Source of the DNA: Mesorhabditis belari
Taxonomy: Eukaryota > Nematoda > Chromadorea > Rhabditida > Rhabditidae
Assembly (NCBI GenBank): GCA_958450365.1
Contig: CAUEEP010000742.1
Coordinates: forward strand, 3,407,501 to 3,471,500
Direction: 5' to 3'
DNA: 64,000 nt
Shown here: one piece after another, positions 47,737 to 59,900 of the stretch
How positions within the stretch are numbered: the stretch's first letter is position 1
Layout: the number at the start of each line of letters is the position of its first letter
Translations under genes and position numbers: made by a program
Notes under the pieces: model-generated
The model's input: only the letters and a program-made list of their open reading frames with translations
What the model was told of the DNA's origin: nothing
Database searches by the model: none

Positions 47737-49206
47737 GAGGTGCTAACAAAAGCGCCGTGTTTTTTTGCGTCAGAATTCTTTGCGTCAATTTCATTTGCGC
47801 CCTGTATCATTTGCGCCAAATAAGCTTTTTTTCAAAAACACTTGAACCACTCACAAGAATTACTTTATTTTGCAATTGTTTTACAAAAATTCGATTATTT
47901 TAACGAATAGACTATGGAAACAGATAATTTTCGTCTTTTTTTTCTCGCTTTTTCGATTTCAAGTAGTGTTCAGATTTAGGGGAAGACGTCGGACGTCGAG
48001 TCTCTTTTTATAAAGAGCCTCACTTCCCCTTGTGTCAATGCGTTTCTATGTAGCAGGAAGACGTCTGTATATAAGTCAATCGTCTCTTTTCAACAATTTC
48101 TTTCCTTCTCCGGTATCATTGGTACCAGGCCGATTCATTTCGATTTTGCAATTTTAATTTGAATGGAAAACATTACAAATAAAAAATTTCCGCAAATGTT
48201 TTCAAGATAGACGAAAATTAGCTGTATTGAATCGACCAAAATCCCCTTTAGATCTTTTGGTTCACATTTTACAATTGTTGTGTTACAAAGCTTAGGGTTT
48301 TTGTTTGCTAATGTTTTGTTAAGTGTTTGAATAAATGCTTCTTTAAAGTCGAAAAAAAAGCTAATTTGCACGAGCATAAACTTGAAAGTTAACAATTTAT
48401 TCAAATACCTAATTTCTAGTTTTTGTCAATTACTCATCCTTTTCAGATACAAAATTGTGTTGAAAAACAGCGATGCTTAGAATTTTTCTCATGGTAAACT
48501 TTAAGTTTTTTGTTAACTTTAAACTTTTTAACTAGGTATTTGTTTTATTGAAAGATTGCATGAAGATTTTTGCATTTTTACCAGTTCAAAGATTTCCCAT
48601 TAAATCCACAAAGCCTTTGTGCCCAAACAGCAGTCGGGGACACAAACAACAGCCATTTTTTTTTCGGCAATAAATCTCTGCCATTTCAGTGTGCCCAATG
48701 AACACACTGAAATAGCTGAAATGGCTGAAATGGACACAAGGGACACATCACATCCAAACATCAAAAAGATCCAAACAAAGTATCTGGGAAAAGAAAGGCA
48801 ATAAATCTCTCCAATTCGGGTGCTTTTCGGGTCTTTTTCCCTCGATTTCACTCGCATTTCACATTGACTTCAAAGTCCCAAAGTGCCTGGCCATAGGAAA
48901 GGAAAAAGCAAAAGAGAAAGTGGTAGTTTATCTTTGGATGGATAGGCCGATGGCTGTAAACTGACTGACCACGTCCCTTTCCCCTTTTGAAATTCACAAA
49001 CACTCTCTTTTGACTAATTGTTTGGACCATGGTCTCTTTCAGAAAATCGACTATAAAAGCCAAATGTTAGCCAAAAGATGATCATTGACACCGAAAAGGG
49101 CGGCTTTTTTTCTTTCTTTTATCCTTTTCTTGACTTCTTTTTGTAATTTGATAAACAAATCGGGTATAAGTATCGCTTATTCGTTTAGGTAATCAACACA
49201 TAAACG

Positions 49207-52200
49207 ATGCGATCTCTTCTCGTTCTTCCACTACTTGTTTGCCTTGCCTCTGCTGCTAGTGTCAGGTGGGTTCTTTGGGAATTTGGGTAATGAATTTGGG
49301 TAATGAATACTACAGTTACTTTAGTAGAAATAAGTTGTTTTATTTTTGATAAACTAGTATATTAGCAAACTAGCAAACTAGCAGTGTTCAATGATACAAA
49401 TCTAGCAGGTTTTGCACTGGATTCTCGTAGATTTGATATCGTAGTTTGTACTAAAAGATTTGAGCAGTTTCTAGACTCTTAGAATTTGATTTCTTTCTTT
49501 TTGATACTCAAATACAATGAAAATTTATGATTACGGTAATTTGAGGGACTTTCAAAGTTTTAAACACTCGTAAATATTCATCTAAAGTCGTTTCAGAGTT
49601 CGCCGTGATCACCACGAAGGACACGAGGCTCATGACTACTCTGTGGATACCTTAATCGCCAAGGTACCCTAATTCTATGCTTAGTTTGAATATAATCATA
49701 CATATATTGCTAAATAACACTTAGATAAATGAACTAACTATTGTATAGTTTAAAAATTGAAATTTAGGTCCTCCCGTGGCTCTCCGAGGAGCAAAAGACG
49801 ACGTTGAAGGGATTGGAGAATGACAAGGATGCTCTTTTGACTAAGGTATGGGAAAATTGATAGATAGCTTGATAAGAATAGCCGTAAGATATTCATAAAT
49901 CTATTCTAGGTCGAGGAGTACTTCAAGGGACACGACAAGAAAGGAGAAGCCGCTGATCAACTCATCAAGGCTTGCAAACACATCATCACTGGTGAGATTG
50001 TCAACTTTTTTGTTAAGAAGCTTTAAAACTAACAGCTAAACTTGTTTAGAGACAATTTTCAAATGAGATTTTTCAGATGCGATCGGAGATGAGAATGCCT
50101 CGCAAATCAAGAAGCTCAAAGAGAGCGGCGCTGGACTTGACGCAATTGAGGCCAAGGTTGGCAACTGATTGATTTCATATCATTTCTTATACAATGTAAA
50201 TCTCTAAACCTTCAGGTTGACACTTTCCTCGAGGCTGCTACTGATTCAGAGGCCAAGAAAGTCGCTGTTAAGGTGAAACCATCGTGCAAGAAAGTCTTCC
50301 AATGGAAACACGCTGAGGCCGCCACCGCTGCCGCTGCTCGGTGGGTTTAAAAGAAAGTCAATTAAATCTATAAAGCTGAATTTAAAGCCAAATAAAAGTT
50401 AATTAGTGATACCTCTAAAATCATTGTGATTTAGTGTTCGCCGTGATCACCACGAGGGACACGAGGCTCATGACTACTCTGTGGACACCTTAATCGCCAA
50501 GGTACCCTAATTCCATTCTTAGTTTGAATATAATCATACATATATTGCTAAATAACACTTAGATAAATGAACTAACTATTGTATAGTTTAAAAATTGAAA
50601 TTTAGGTCCTCCCATGGCTCTCCGAGGAGCAAAAGACGACGTTGAAGGGATTGGAGAATGACAAGGATGCTCTTTTGACTAAGGTATGGGAAAATTGTTA
50701 GATAGCTTGATAAGAATAGCCGTAAGATATTCAAAAATCTATTCTAGGTCGAGGAGTACTTCAAGGGACACGACAAGAAAGGAGAAGCCGCTGATCAACT
50801 CATCAAGGCTTGCAAACACATCATCACTGGTAGGTGATTAGAAAAATCGACTTGGCAATTCATTAAAACCCAATTTGAAGTTTGATTTGTACACAATAGA
50901 TGCTTTTTTCAGATGCGATCGGAGATGAGAACGCCTCGCAAATCAAGAAGCTCAAAGAGAGCGGCGCTGGACTTGACGCAGTTGAGGCTAAGGTAAAGAG
51001 ATCATTGCATAACGACTATCAGAACTGAGCATCGATTAGAAATTTTTAGCAAACAGTTGACATGAGCAAACAGTGATTTTTAGGTTGACACTTTCCTCGA
51101 GGCTGCTACTGATTCAGAGGCCAAGAAAGTTGCTCTTAAGGTGAAACCATCGTGCAAGAAAGTCTTCCAATGGAAACACGCTGAGGCTGCTGCTACTGCT
51201 GGACGGTGAGTGCGTGTTGAAAAGTGAATGGAAATCTGGTATTTTGGGGAAAAAGCAAGAATATTGTACGAAATTCTTTACAACATCGATGAATGCAAGC
51301 AAATGATAGCTTCGATATCCATTAGCAGCTACAAGACAACTCAACAAAATCTATCTTTTCCTTTGTAGACAACAATATGGCTGTCGATGTTCAGTGCCGA
51401 TTTATACTACTCACAATTGACAGGAAAACGAAAAATCCTTGCAATAAACTTTAAAATGGAATTAATATTTGCAAAAAACTGGATTTATCGAGATTTTTGT
51501 GACCCTTGAGTATCAAAGATTTAATCTATCAAATATCAATCTTTCTCTTCAGCAAGCGCCGTGAAGTCACCTACAACTTGGACTTAGCTTTGGACAAAGT
51601 GCTTACCTGGTTGTCCGCTGAGCAAAAAACCGCGTTGAAAGCTTTGGAGAATGACAAGGATGCTCTCTTCAAGAAGGTAGAAAAAAATTGGAGTTTGAAA
51701 GACTGTTTGTTTGTACAATTGTAAAACGTGTAGCTAGTAAAAGCTACTGTAACCCTGAAAAGAAATGAACTCGATTTGTTTCAAGTAAAGTTTACAATTA
51801 GATTTAAAAAAGAATCAAGTACAGCAGATTTTTGCATCCTTTAAAAAATGTTAATCAAAAACTTTAGTCTAATATGTATAAATTTAGGTCGATGAGTACT
51901 TCCAAGAGATCTCAGGAGACTCCAAGAAAGAAGCTGTTAACAAGGTCAAAGAGGCGTGCAAGCACATCTTCGGAAGTGAGTTTTTGTTAGATAAATTTGA
52001 ATTATCAATTTGCGATAAAGGTTAAGCCGTCGATTTACCTAGAAAACCCATTTTCATCAAAAGTTTAGCCGCAATTGGAGAGGAGAAAGTCGGTGAGGTG
52101 AAAAAGCTTAAAGAGGCCGGTGCATCGTACGATGACATTGAGAAGAAGGTGAGCCTTTGTTTTCTGATTGACTTGTTTAAAATCCTATACGCAAAGGGTT

Positions 52201-52595
52201 ACTTTTAGAATCGATAGAAACTTGAGTACTTTTCAAGTCATGAATATAACGAATAGAATAGAAAGAGAGAATAGAAAGAGAGAGTAGAAAGAGAGAGTAG
52301 AAAGAGCTACGAATCTAAGCCTTCAATCATCGCCTAGCTATCCATGCTTACAATTCGTTCAAACTTGAGTAATAGCTTAGCTAATAGCTCTAATTTTAGC
52401 ATTTTTCCGACAATCGATCGACAATAGCTCGAAAATAGCTCGAATCTATTCAGGCTTACAATCACTTTGAACAATTAAACGAATTTTTAGGTTGGAGAGC
52501 TTCTTGAAGCCGCTGCCGCCTCACCAGCTAAGACCACCGCCGAACAGGCAAAACCCTGGTGCACCAAAGCCTTCAAATGGCAAGCAACACAATAA
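49207..52595 (+). CDS. Nematode polyprotein allergen / lipid-binding polyprotein, three units
   Basis: NPA precursors are secreted, cut into helical units of about 15 kDa, and bind fatty acids and retinoids. Exons: 49207-49265, 49597-49663, 49768-49845, 49910-49991, 50077-50156, 50216-50340, 50435-50501, 50606-50683, 50748-50829, 50913-50992, 51084-51205, 51553-51676, 51888-51975, 52069-52148, 52491-52595; 438 aa. MRSLLVLPLLVCLASAASV is the signal peptide. Each unit has the conserved tryptophan (VLPWLSEEQKTTLK; VLTWLSAEQKTALK in unit 3) and two cysteines (KACKHI and KPSCKKV or KPWCTKA). Units are preceded by VRRDHHEGH or KRREVTY, dibasic furin-type sites. Units 1 and 2 are almost identical; unit 3 is divergent. 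Known NPAs often have about ten units, so three is short. Intestinal expression is likely from the family. Confidence 0.95.
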
Positions 52596-52909
52596 ATCAC
52601 GATTTTTCTCGAAATTCTCATTCCATCATAGCTTTTTGTCTTTAGTTTCACTTGTAAGATTCCATTGCTGAAATAAAGCTTTTCAAAGATTTCATGGAAA
52701 CGTGCAATTTCTTGATGAATTTTTCCAAGAAGTCAAACTAATCAGTGATTTTGACGCAAAATCCCCTTCGAAAATCCCTGAAACTGACAAATTTCCACGA
52801 AAATTGATAAGAAAAAGGAAAATTCGAGGAGAAAAGACTCAAAACAACAAGGAAAATGCGAAATTTTTTGTTCAAAACTTTTGTTTGCAAAGATTGTTTA
52901 TGGTTTTTG

Positions 52910-53899
52910 GGGAGTGGGACAAATGCGACCTTTTTTTGCGCACCCGGACATTTGCGCACCTTTTTTTCCGCACCTTCCCCATTAGCGCACCTTTTTTCAC
53001 GTTTTAAAAAAGCTCTAAAAAGCTAATATTAACCAATTTCTATTCCAAAAGTTGTTTTTCTAGGTAATTTTAGGGCGTAGAATCGAAATTTTGACATATC
53101 AGAGCTTGTGGAACCAATTTGAAAGACAAAAAGGCTGGGTCACATTACAGAAAATTGTCTCTGTCTCCAATACGGTTCCAATACGGTTCCTATTTTGATC
53201 TAATACGGTTCCAATACGGTTCCATTACGGTTCTTGTTTTGATGCAATACGGTTCCAATACGGTTCTTTTTTGATCTAATACGGTTCCAATACGGTTCTT
53301 TTTTTGATCTAATACGGTTCCAATACGGTTCCATTAGGGTTCTTTTTTTGATGCAATACGGTTCCAATACGGTTCCAATACGGTTCCTATCTTGATCTAA
53401 TACGGTTCCAATACGGTTCCATTAGGGTTCTTTTTTTGATGCAATACGGTTCCAATACGGTTCCAATACGGTTCCTATCTTGATCTAATACGGTTCCAAT
53501 ACGGTTCCATTAGGGTTCTTTTTTTGATGCAATACGGTTCCAATACGGTTCCAATACGGTTTCTATCTTGATCTAATACGGTTCCAATACGGTTCCAATA
53601 CGATTCTTTTTTTGATCCAATACGGTTCCAATACGTTTCCTATTTTGATCTAATACGGTTCCAATATTTTCTCTTTGTATAACTCCGTCCGTTCGCTTCC
53701 ACAAGCTCTGATATGTCAAAATTTGAATTCGACACCCTCAAATTACCTAGAAAAACAACTTTTGGAATAGAAATTGGTTAATATTAGCTTTTAGAGCTTT
53801 TTTAAAACGCGAAAAAAGGTGCGCTAATGGGCAAGGTGCGGAAAAAAAGTTGCGCAAATGTCCGGGTGCGCAAAAAAAGGTCGCATTTGTCCCACTCCC
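52910..53899. mobile_element. Family F foldback, 990 bp, hAT-like, with captured satellite
   Basis: Begins GGGAGTGGGACAAATGCGAC and ends GTCGCATTTGTCCCACTCCC, with an exact 8-bp target duplication GGTTTTTG on each side (52902-52909, 53900-53907). Arms of about 230 and 200 bases pair (for example TTCTATTCCAAAAGTTG and CAACTTTTGGAATAGAA). The centre, about 53150-53670, is an 11-bp satellite AATACGGTTCC broken by TTTTTTTGATCT spacers. The remaining gap 52596-52901 holds the npa poly(A) signal near 52671. Confidence 0.9.
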
Positions 53900-53946
53900 G
53901 GTTTTTGTACAATTTTTTAAAAGAAATTCAGATCAAATCTTTGAAA

Positions 53947-56900
53947 ATGGTGAAAAAAGCGGAACCGACGAAAAAAGATCCGGCAAGTTATGCGAATTTC
54001 ACAGAGATTACTGTGACGAATATCGATTTGAAATATGTTGTTGATATGGATGAGAGAACGATGGAAAGCGAAGCAGAGTATGAGTTGGAAGTGTTGCAAG
54101 ATGGAGTGCAACTTATTGTGAGTTGTTTGCCGACTTGGAAAAGTTCAAGTTGAAGTTTAAAACTGTTTTTTTTTATCGAAAATCTATTAAAAGCTGTTGT
54201 CAGTGTTTTGAAGAAGTTTTCGTAGATTTTCCTTAAGTTTTTATGAACTCAAGTGCTCATTTTGTTGATGTTGTTGATGTTGTTGTTGATGACGTTTTGT
54301 TTTATTGTTTGTTTTGTTGTTGATGACTCATTTTATTGATGACGAAGGGAATAAGCAGTTGATGACATTGAAATTCGGTACTTGTCGGTGATGACATTGA
54401 AATTCGGTGTCGGTGATGTCGATGATACATCCACAGAGATTCAACTCGGCTAAGCAAGAAGCTGACAACTTGATATTGATACTGGGTACTTGTCGGTGGT
54501 ACATCCACAGAGACTCAACTCGGTTAAGCAAGGAGCTGACAACTTGTGGGGAGTGGTTATGTTCAGTGAAGTAGAGCGCTCGCCTGATGTGATCAGTCGA
54601 TCAGTAGAACGAAAATCGATAACCGAGAAGATTTGGATGCGGATACTTCACCAAGATGAGTCTTTGTGGATTTATATCCGACAAGTACTTGATATTCTTA
54701 TTGTTAGACAGTTGTTAGACTGAGAATTCACAATCTATCAATTGTAAATCACAATTGAGAACTCTTGAAATGTTTTCTTTATTCTTGAAAGTTTACAAAT
54801 TGGGTGAAGTTGTTGAATTCATTCTTGAATTGTTGAATTGTTGAATTGTTGAAATGTTGAATTGTTGGATTGTTGGATTGTTGTATTCTTGAATTGTTGA
54901 ATTGTTGTATTCAATTCTTTCTAATAATTCTAAAGGAAATGTAAAAGAAATTCTAAAGTAAACAAATCACAAAACTCTGAGATTCGTTTACTTTAGTAAA
55001 GCTAAAACTTCCCAAATTTTCTTTCCTCATTTCAATCCATTTCAGTCATTCGACACTCGTGACTGTGAGATTCATTCGATCACTTTGAATGGCCAAGCAT
55101 CTTCATGGAAAATTCATCCCGCCGAGAAAAAATATAAAGGAGAAAATTTGATAATAGAAACGCCTAAAGGGATGCAGAAAGGACAAAAGAGGTGAAAATT
55201 TGAAGGAATCCATTGAAGTTTTTGAAAAACAAATTTTTAGCAAGCTTTTCATCAAGTTTACCGTCAAATCAACCTCGTTAGCACTTCAATGGATGACGAA
55301 GGAGCAAACGATTGACAAGGTGCGATTAAAGATATACGATAAATGCTGTTTTATTAGGTTGATGCAAAAGTCTTTTTCATTTTTTTCGTACTTCCGTTAA
55401 AAAGTAACAAATGCACCAATTGAACAACGGTTTATTGCATTCGAAAGGCCAATTATTTTTCTGCAAAATGACATTAAAACGAGTTTAAAATGTCTTATGT
55501 CTAGATTTTTTTGAGAGCCTAAAGTCGGGTAGTCAAAAAAGGCGACGGCTCGATGATGCATTTTAGACGCTTTAGCTAAGGAAACCAATCTTGATGTTAA
55601 TAAATAAAAGATAGAGCACAAAAAGTTAGATATTTTTTCAGATTTTCAGAGAAATTGATTCAGCCAATTTCTTTATAGAGGTTTTTATAGATTTTTATGA
55701 AAAACCCGTTTTCACTCTCGAATTTTGCTTGAAAGTGAACCCAAATTGACTTAAAAAGATGGGAAATTGAACAATAAACACTTTTCATTTAGAGCAAACC
55801 ATAGGTGAATTGATGACTTTGTTATTTTTCAAAAGAAGTACGAAAAAAATGAAAAAGACTTTTGCATCAACCTATTAGAATGTGACTTATTGGAATCAAG
55901 ACTTTTAGACGCCTTTGAGATTTCTTTGAGGGTTTGCATGGATAGAATTAGGCATAAAACCTACTACGGTATTTCTTCGAATAGAATGCCAGGGAAAGAG
56001 TATGATCGCGTACTCCTGCGTAGCAGCCCTTTTTAAAATTTCTTTTCTGCATAAAAGCTTTCAATGAAGTGCTATAGGGCTGGAAAATGACTCAAAAATA
56101 CCACATGAGCTAACAGATTTTTGAGTCATTTTCCAGCCCTATAGCACTTGATTGAAAGCTTTTATGCAGAAAAGAAATTTTAAAAAGGGCTGCTACGCAG
56201 GAGTACGCGATGCTACGCAGGAGTACGCGATCTTACTCTTTCCCTGGTCTTCTATTCGAAGAAATACGGTAATATTTTATCGGTAGTAAAATTTAAAAGA
56301 TTATTTTTGAAAAAATAGAAAGATTCTTTGAAAAAAAGAAACATATGGGCCCCAATATGGATTTTTTTTTGGAGATTCAAAGAGGGCCGTGGGTATTAAA
56401 ATAATTTCGCTTTTAAACATGTTTTTTTGCAAGTTTTAGACAAAAGACCATTGTTTAAAATAGTTTTTTAAAAATTCTAAATTTTTGATTTATTTTTGGT
56501 TCCCTAAGCCGCTTAACTACTTTTTGGCTCGATCGATTTTGTGAGGTTTTAAAAATGGAATACCGTATTTTCTGTAATAGTAGTGCAGTCTATAATAGTA
56601 GTGCAGGCAGGAGGGGGGTTGAAAAAATAGTAGTGCGCACTACTATTACAGAAAATACGGTAACATGTCATTCTAATACATTCTGATACTGACTTCGGTA
56701 TATATAATAAATAATAGAAAATGTTTGAGCAACTGACGAAATTAGACTTTGACGAAATTAGAATTTTGTTAATTTCCTCTTCGTTGGGGTATTTTGTGCA
56801 AAAAATTTGCAAAACGTACCTATTCTCGTGACGCCAAAGGCAAACTAATTGATTTCACGAGGAAACTAAAGCATTTACTTTACCAGAAGGGTTCCTATCT

Positions 56901-59900
56901 GGTTCCTATTTGGTTCATAGTTGGTTCCTATTTGGTTCCTATTTGGTTACTATTGGGTTCTGACGTCATCCCAATTTGGTTCCTATTTGGTTCCTATTTG
57001 ATTCCTATTTGATTCCTATTCGGTTCCTAGCTGGTTCCTATTTGGTTTCTATTTGGTTCCTATTTGGTTCCTATTTGGTTCCTATTTGGTTCCTATTTGG
57101 TTCCTATTTGGTTCCTATTTGGTTCCTATTTGGTTCCTATTGGGTTCCTGTTTGTTTCCTATTTGGTTCCTATTTGATTCCTATTTGGTTCCTATTCGGT
57201 TCCTAGCTGGTTCCTATTTGGTTCCTATTTGGTTCCTATTTGATTCCTAGTTGGTTCCTATTTGTTTCCTATTTGGTTCCTATTTGGTTACTATTGGGTT
57301 CTGATGTCATCCCAATTTGGTTCCGATTTGATTCCTATTTAGTTTCTAGTTGGTTTACGTTTGCAAGTTTTAAGCACAAATTACATAACTCTATCTGGTT
57401 TTAAAAATTTTATCCAGAAATACCCGCTGATGTTCACCTACAATCAGCCGATAAACGCGCGTGCCATTGTGCCTTGCATGGACACTCCGTCAGTGAAAGC
57501 AACGATTAATTATGAGGTATTTAAGCCGTTAAACTTTTGAAAGATTAGATTTCTAAGATTAAAAAAAAATATATATATATATAAATGCTTAGATTTCGGC
57601 TCCAAATCCTCTCCAAGTACTCTGCGCAGCAGTTGAGTCAAAAGAGCCAACAAATGACTCAAATCATCCGAATCATCGAATCTTTCACTATCGACAAAAG
57701 GTTTGGGTTTTAGATAAAAAGACCGACAAAAGGTTTTAGATAAAAAGCAACTTTGGTAGACATTAAAAAGATACAAAAAGAGATATAAGGTATTAAAAAG
57801 ATACAAAAAAACAAAATCAGCTAATAAAAACTCGGTTTCAAGGAACAGCTGAAGCTGAATCTGATGATCGGAGATTTGTAGCTCGAACAAATACCTGAAT
57901 AACTTATCAAAACATTTGACTAACATTTGGCTAACTTATTAAACAATTAAAAAACAATAACAACAAAAATAAACAACAATAAACAACAACAAGCAACAAC
58001 AAATAGCAAACAACTGGCTAACAACTCAAATCTAGATCCCAATCCCATCCTATCTCATCGCTTTCCTCGTTGGGCACTATGTCTCAGCCGAGATTTCTGA
58101 TCGAATTCGTGTTTGGACTGAGCCATCGATCCTTGAGAAAGCTCGCTATGAACTTGAAACGGTTTTCATTTTTAGAAAAAAAATTGATCATATCATTTTT
58201 AGACTGAAGAACAACTAAAACTTGCTGAATCGATTTTGGGAAAATTCGTGTGGGAACGAAACGATCTCGTCGTTTTGCCTAACTCGTTCCCATTTGGTGG
58301 CATGGAAAACCCGAATATGATCTTCTTAACACCATCGCTTTTGGTCAGTCTAAAGTCGATTTTTGGTTTGTTAAATCAAACATCACAAACAGACCAAAGA
58401 ATGGAAAAAAAAGCAAAAAAAAATGCGACGGATCGGGTTTGAAACCTTGGCCTTTAGCTTGTTGTACAAGCACTCAACCACTCGGCCACCGATGAACAGT
58501 TTGGATTAAAAAAATCGGCTTAAAAGGAGCGACTCAAAACTTTTATGCCAGTTTGGCGGTGATTACGCGCCATTAGGCAGCTAATTTTTGCACCATTGGA
58601 ATCAACGTAAAATTCTACGTCGAATGGTCTATATATCATCGGCTGTGGGATCCAATCATCCTTCCCTTGTCAGATTCGGATTCCCGATTCTATAGTGCGA
58701 AGGATTTCTATTCTATTTGTGCCCAGCCAAAAGCTCACCTATAAGCTCACCCCGTTCCTTTCCCTAGTGAGAAACGAGTTGATTTCAGGCTGGTGACCGC
58801 TCACTCGTCCATCTAGTTACTCACGAGTTGGTCCACTCATGGTCAGGGAATCTCGTCACGAATGCAACTTGGGAACACATGTGGTTGGGCGTTAAAAGAC
58901 TTCAATAGACTGCATTACTTTTCTTTCAATAAACTGTAATTCCAGGCTAAACGAGGGTTTCACGAAATATTACGAGCGGCGAATCTTAGGCGCACAATTT
59001 GGCGAGCAGCGACGTGACTTTAGCAATTTGAATGGATGGACGCAAAATTTGCGGCCTGTGGTTGGTAGAGAAGTTAAAGAAATGTTGAAGAAGTGCAGAA
59101 ATGAACGGAATCTTGCACTAGATCAAACAAAGCTGAAGCTCTGCCTCGTGAAGCCCTTATTCAAACCAACCGATTTTTAAGGGGATTTCGAATCCCAAAA
59201 ATGAAGCTCTGTCTCGTGAAGCCCTTGTTCAGTCTCGATCGATTTGAAAACTAAAATTTACATAAAATTTTCGTTTTTTTCAGGCTGAATGAGGGCTTTA
59301 CCGAGTACTACGAGCGACGGTGTATTGGGAAAAAATTCGGTGAATCGGAAAGAGATCTCAGTTGTATCAATGGCTGGAATCAGAACTTGATCCCAGTGGT
59401 ATGAAAGATTCTCTAGCTAAATATTGTGATCAACTATGATATAGTGATCGAAAACATGATCAACTAGGATAGAGACATTCAACTTCAGCTTTTTTTCTAT
59501 CTAGGTTTACGAGCAATTCGATCCGGAGCACCCGTGGACAGCGTTGGTGCAAGATCACTCAATTGAGGGTGAGTTTAATAATAATAATAATGTACCGGTG
59601 ATTTTATTTTGCACACACATAATCACAGACCACATTAAGACACATTAAGACCTAGGGAATATTCTATCGTTTGTGAGGATGGGGCGATGTAGGAGACGAT
59701 GTAGGTGGAGAGGGCTACCCGCTTTATGAGCTTGCACCTTAGACAAGTCTACCCATTTGGATCCCTGGCTTTCCCAATCCCGAGGGGAGGGGACCTAGGG
59801 GGACCGGTCTTGGGAACCAGTTCACCATATGGGTGCGATTACCTACATCACTTGGTTCAGAGAAGATATCCCTGACTCATCTGCTGGATTCGAACCAGAG

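Larger units (their letters stand above)
45799..49206. other. Intergenic: array, foldbacks and npa promoter
   Basis: AATAAA near 45802-45813 is a likely aminopeptidase poly(A) signal. 46080-46375 is an array of TAGCTTCTTTAGCATCAA. 46893-47295 is a family F foldback and 47486-47736 a family C foldback. 47745-49100 shows no supported gene; minus-strand ORFs 48135-48404 and 48600-49063 lack splice or family support. Before the npa start, TTTGATAA near 49148, GGGTATAAG near 49162 and the acceptor TCGTTTAG near 49180-49187 are plausible GATA, TATA-like and trans-splice signals. Confidence 0.55.

Noticed and set aside
48135..48404. 89-aa minus-strand ORF upstream of npa
   Set aside because: AT-rich, no ATG-context, splice or family support; the hydrophobic end looks like AT-rich spacer.
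55397..55621. 74-aa minus-strand ORF
   Set aside because: Lies inside the mariner-type MITE and shows no transposase catalytic motif.
56794..57250. ORFs with [11 protein letters not shown] repeats
   Set aside because: Produced by the 11-bp GGTTCCTATTT satellite in an LTA4H-like intron.
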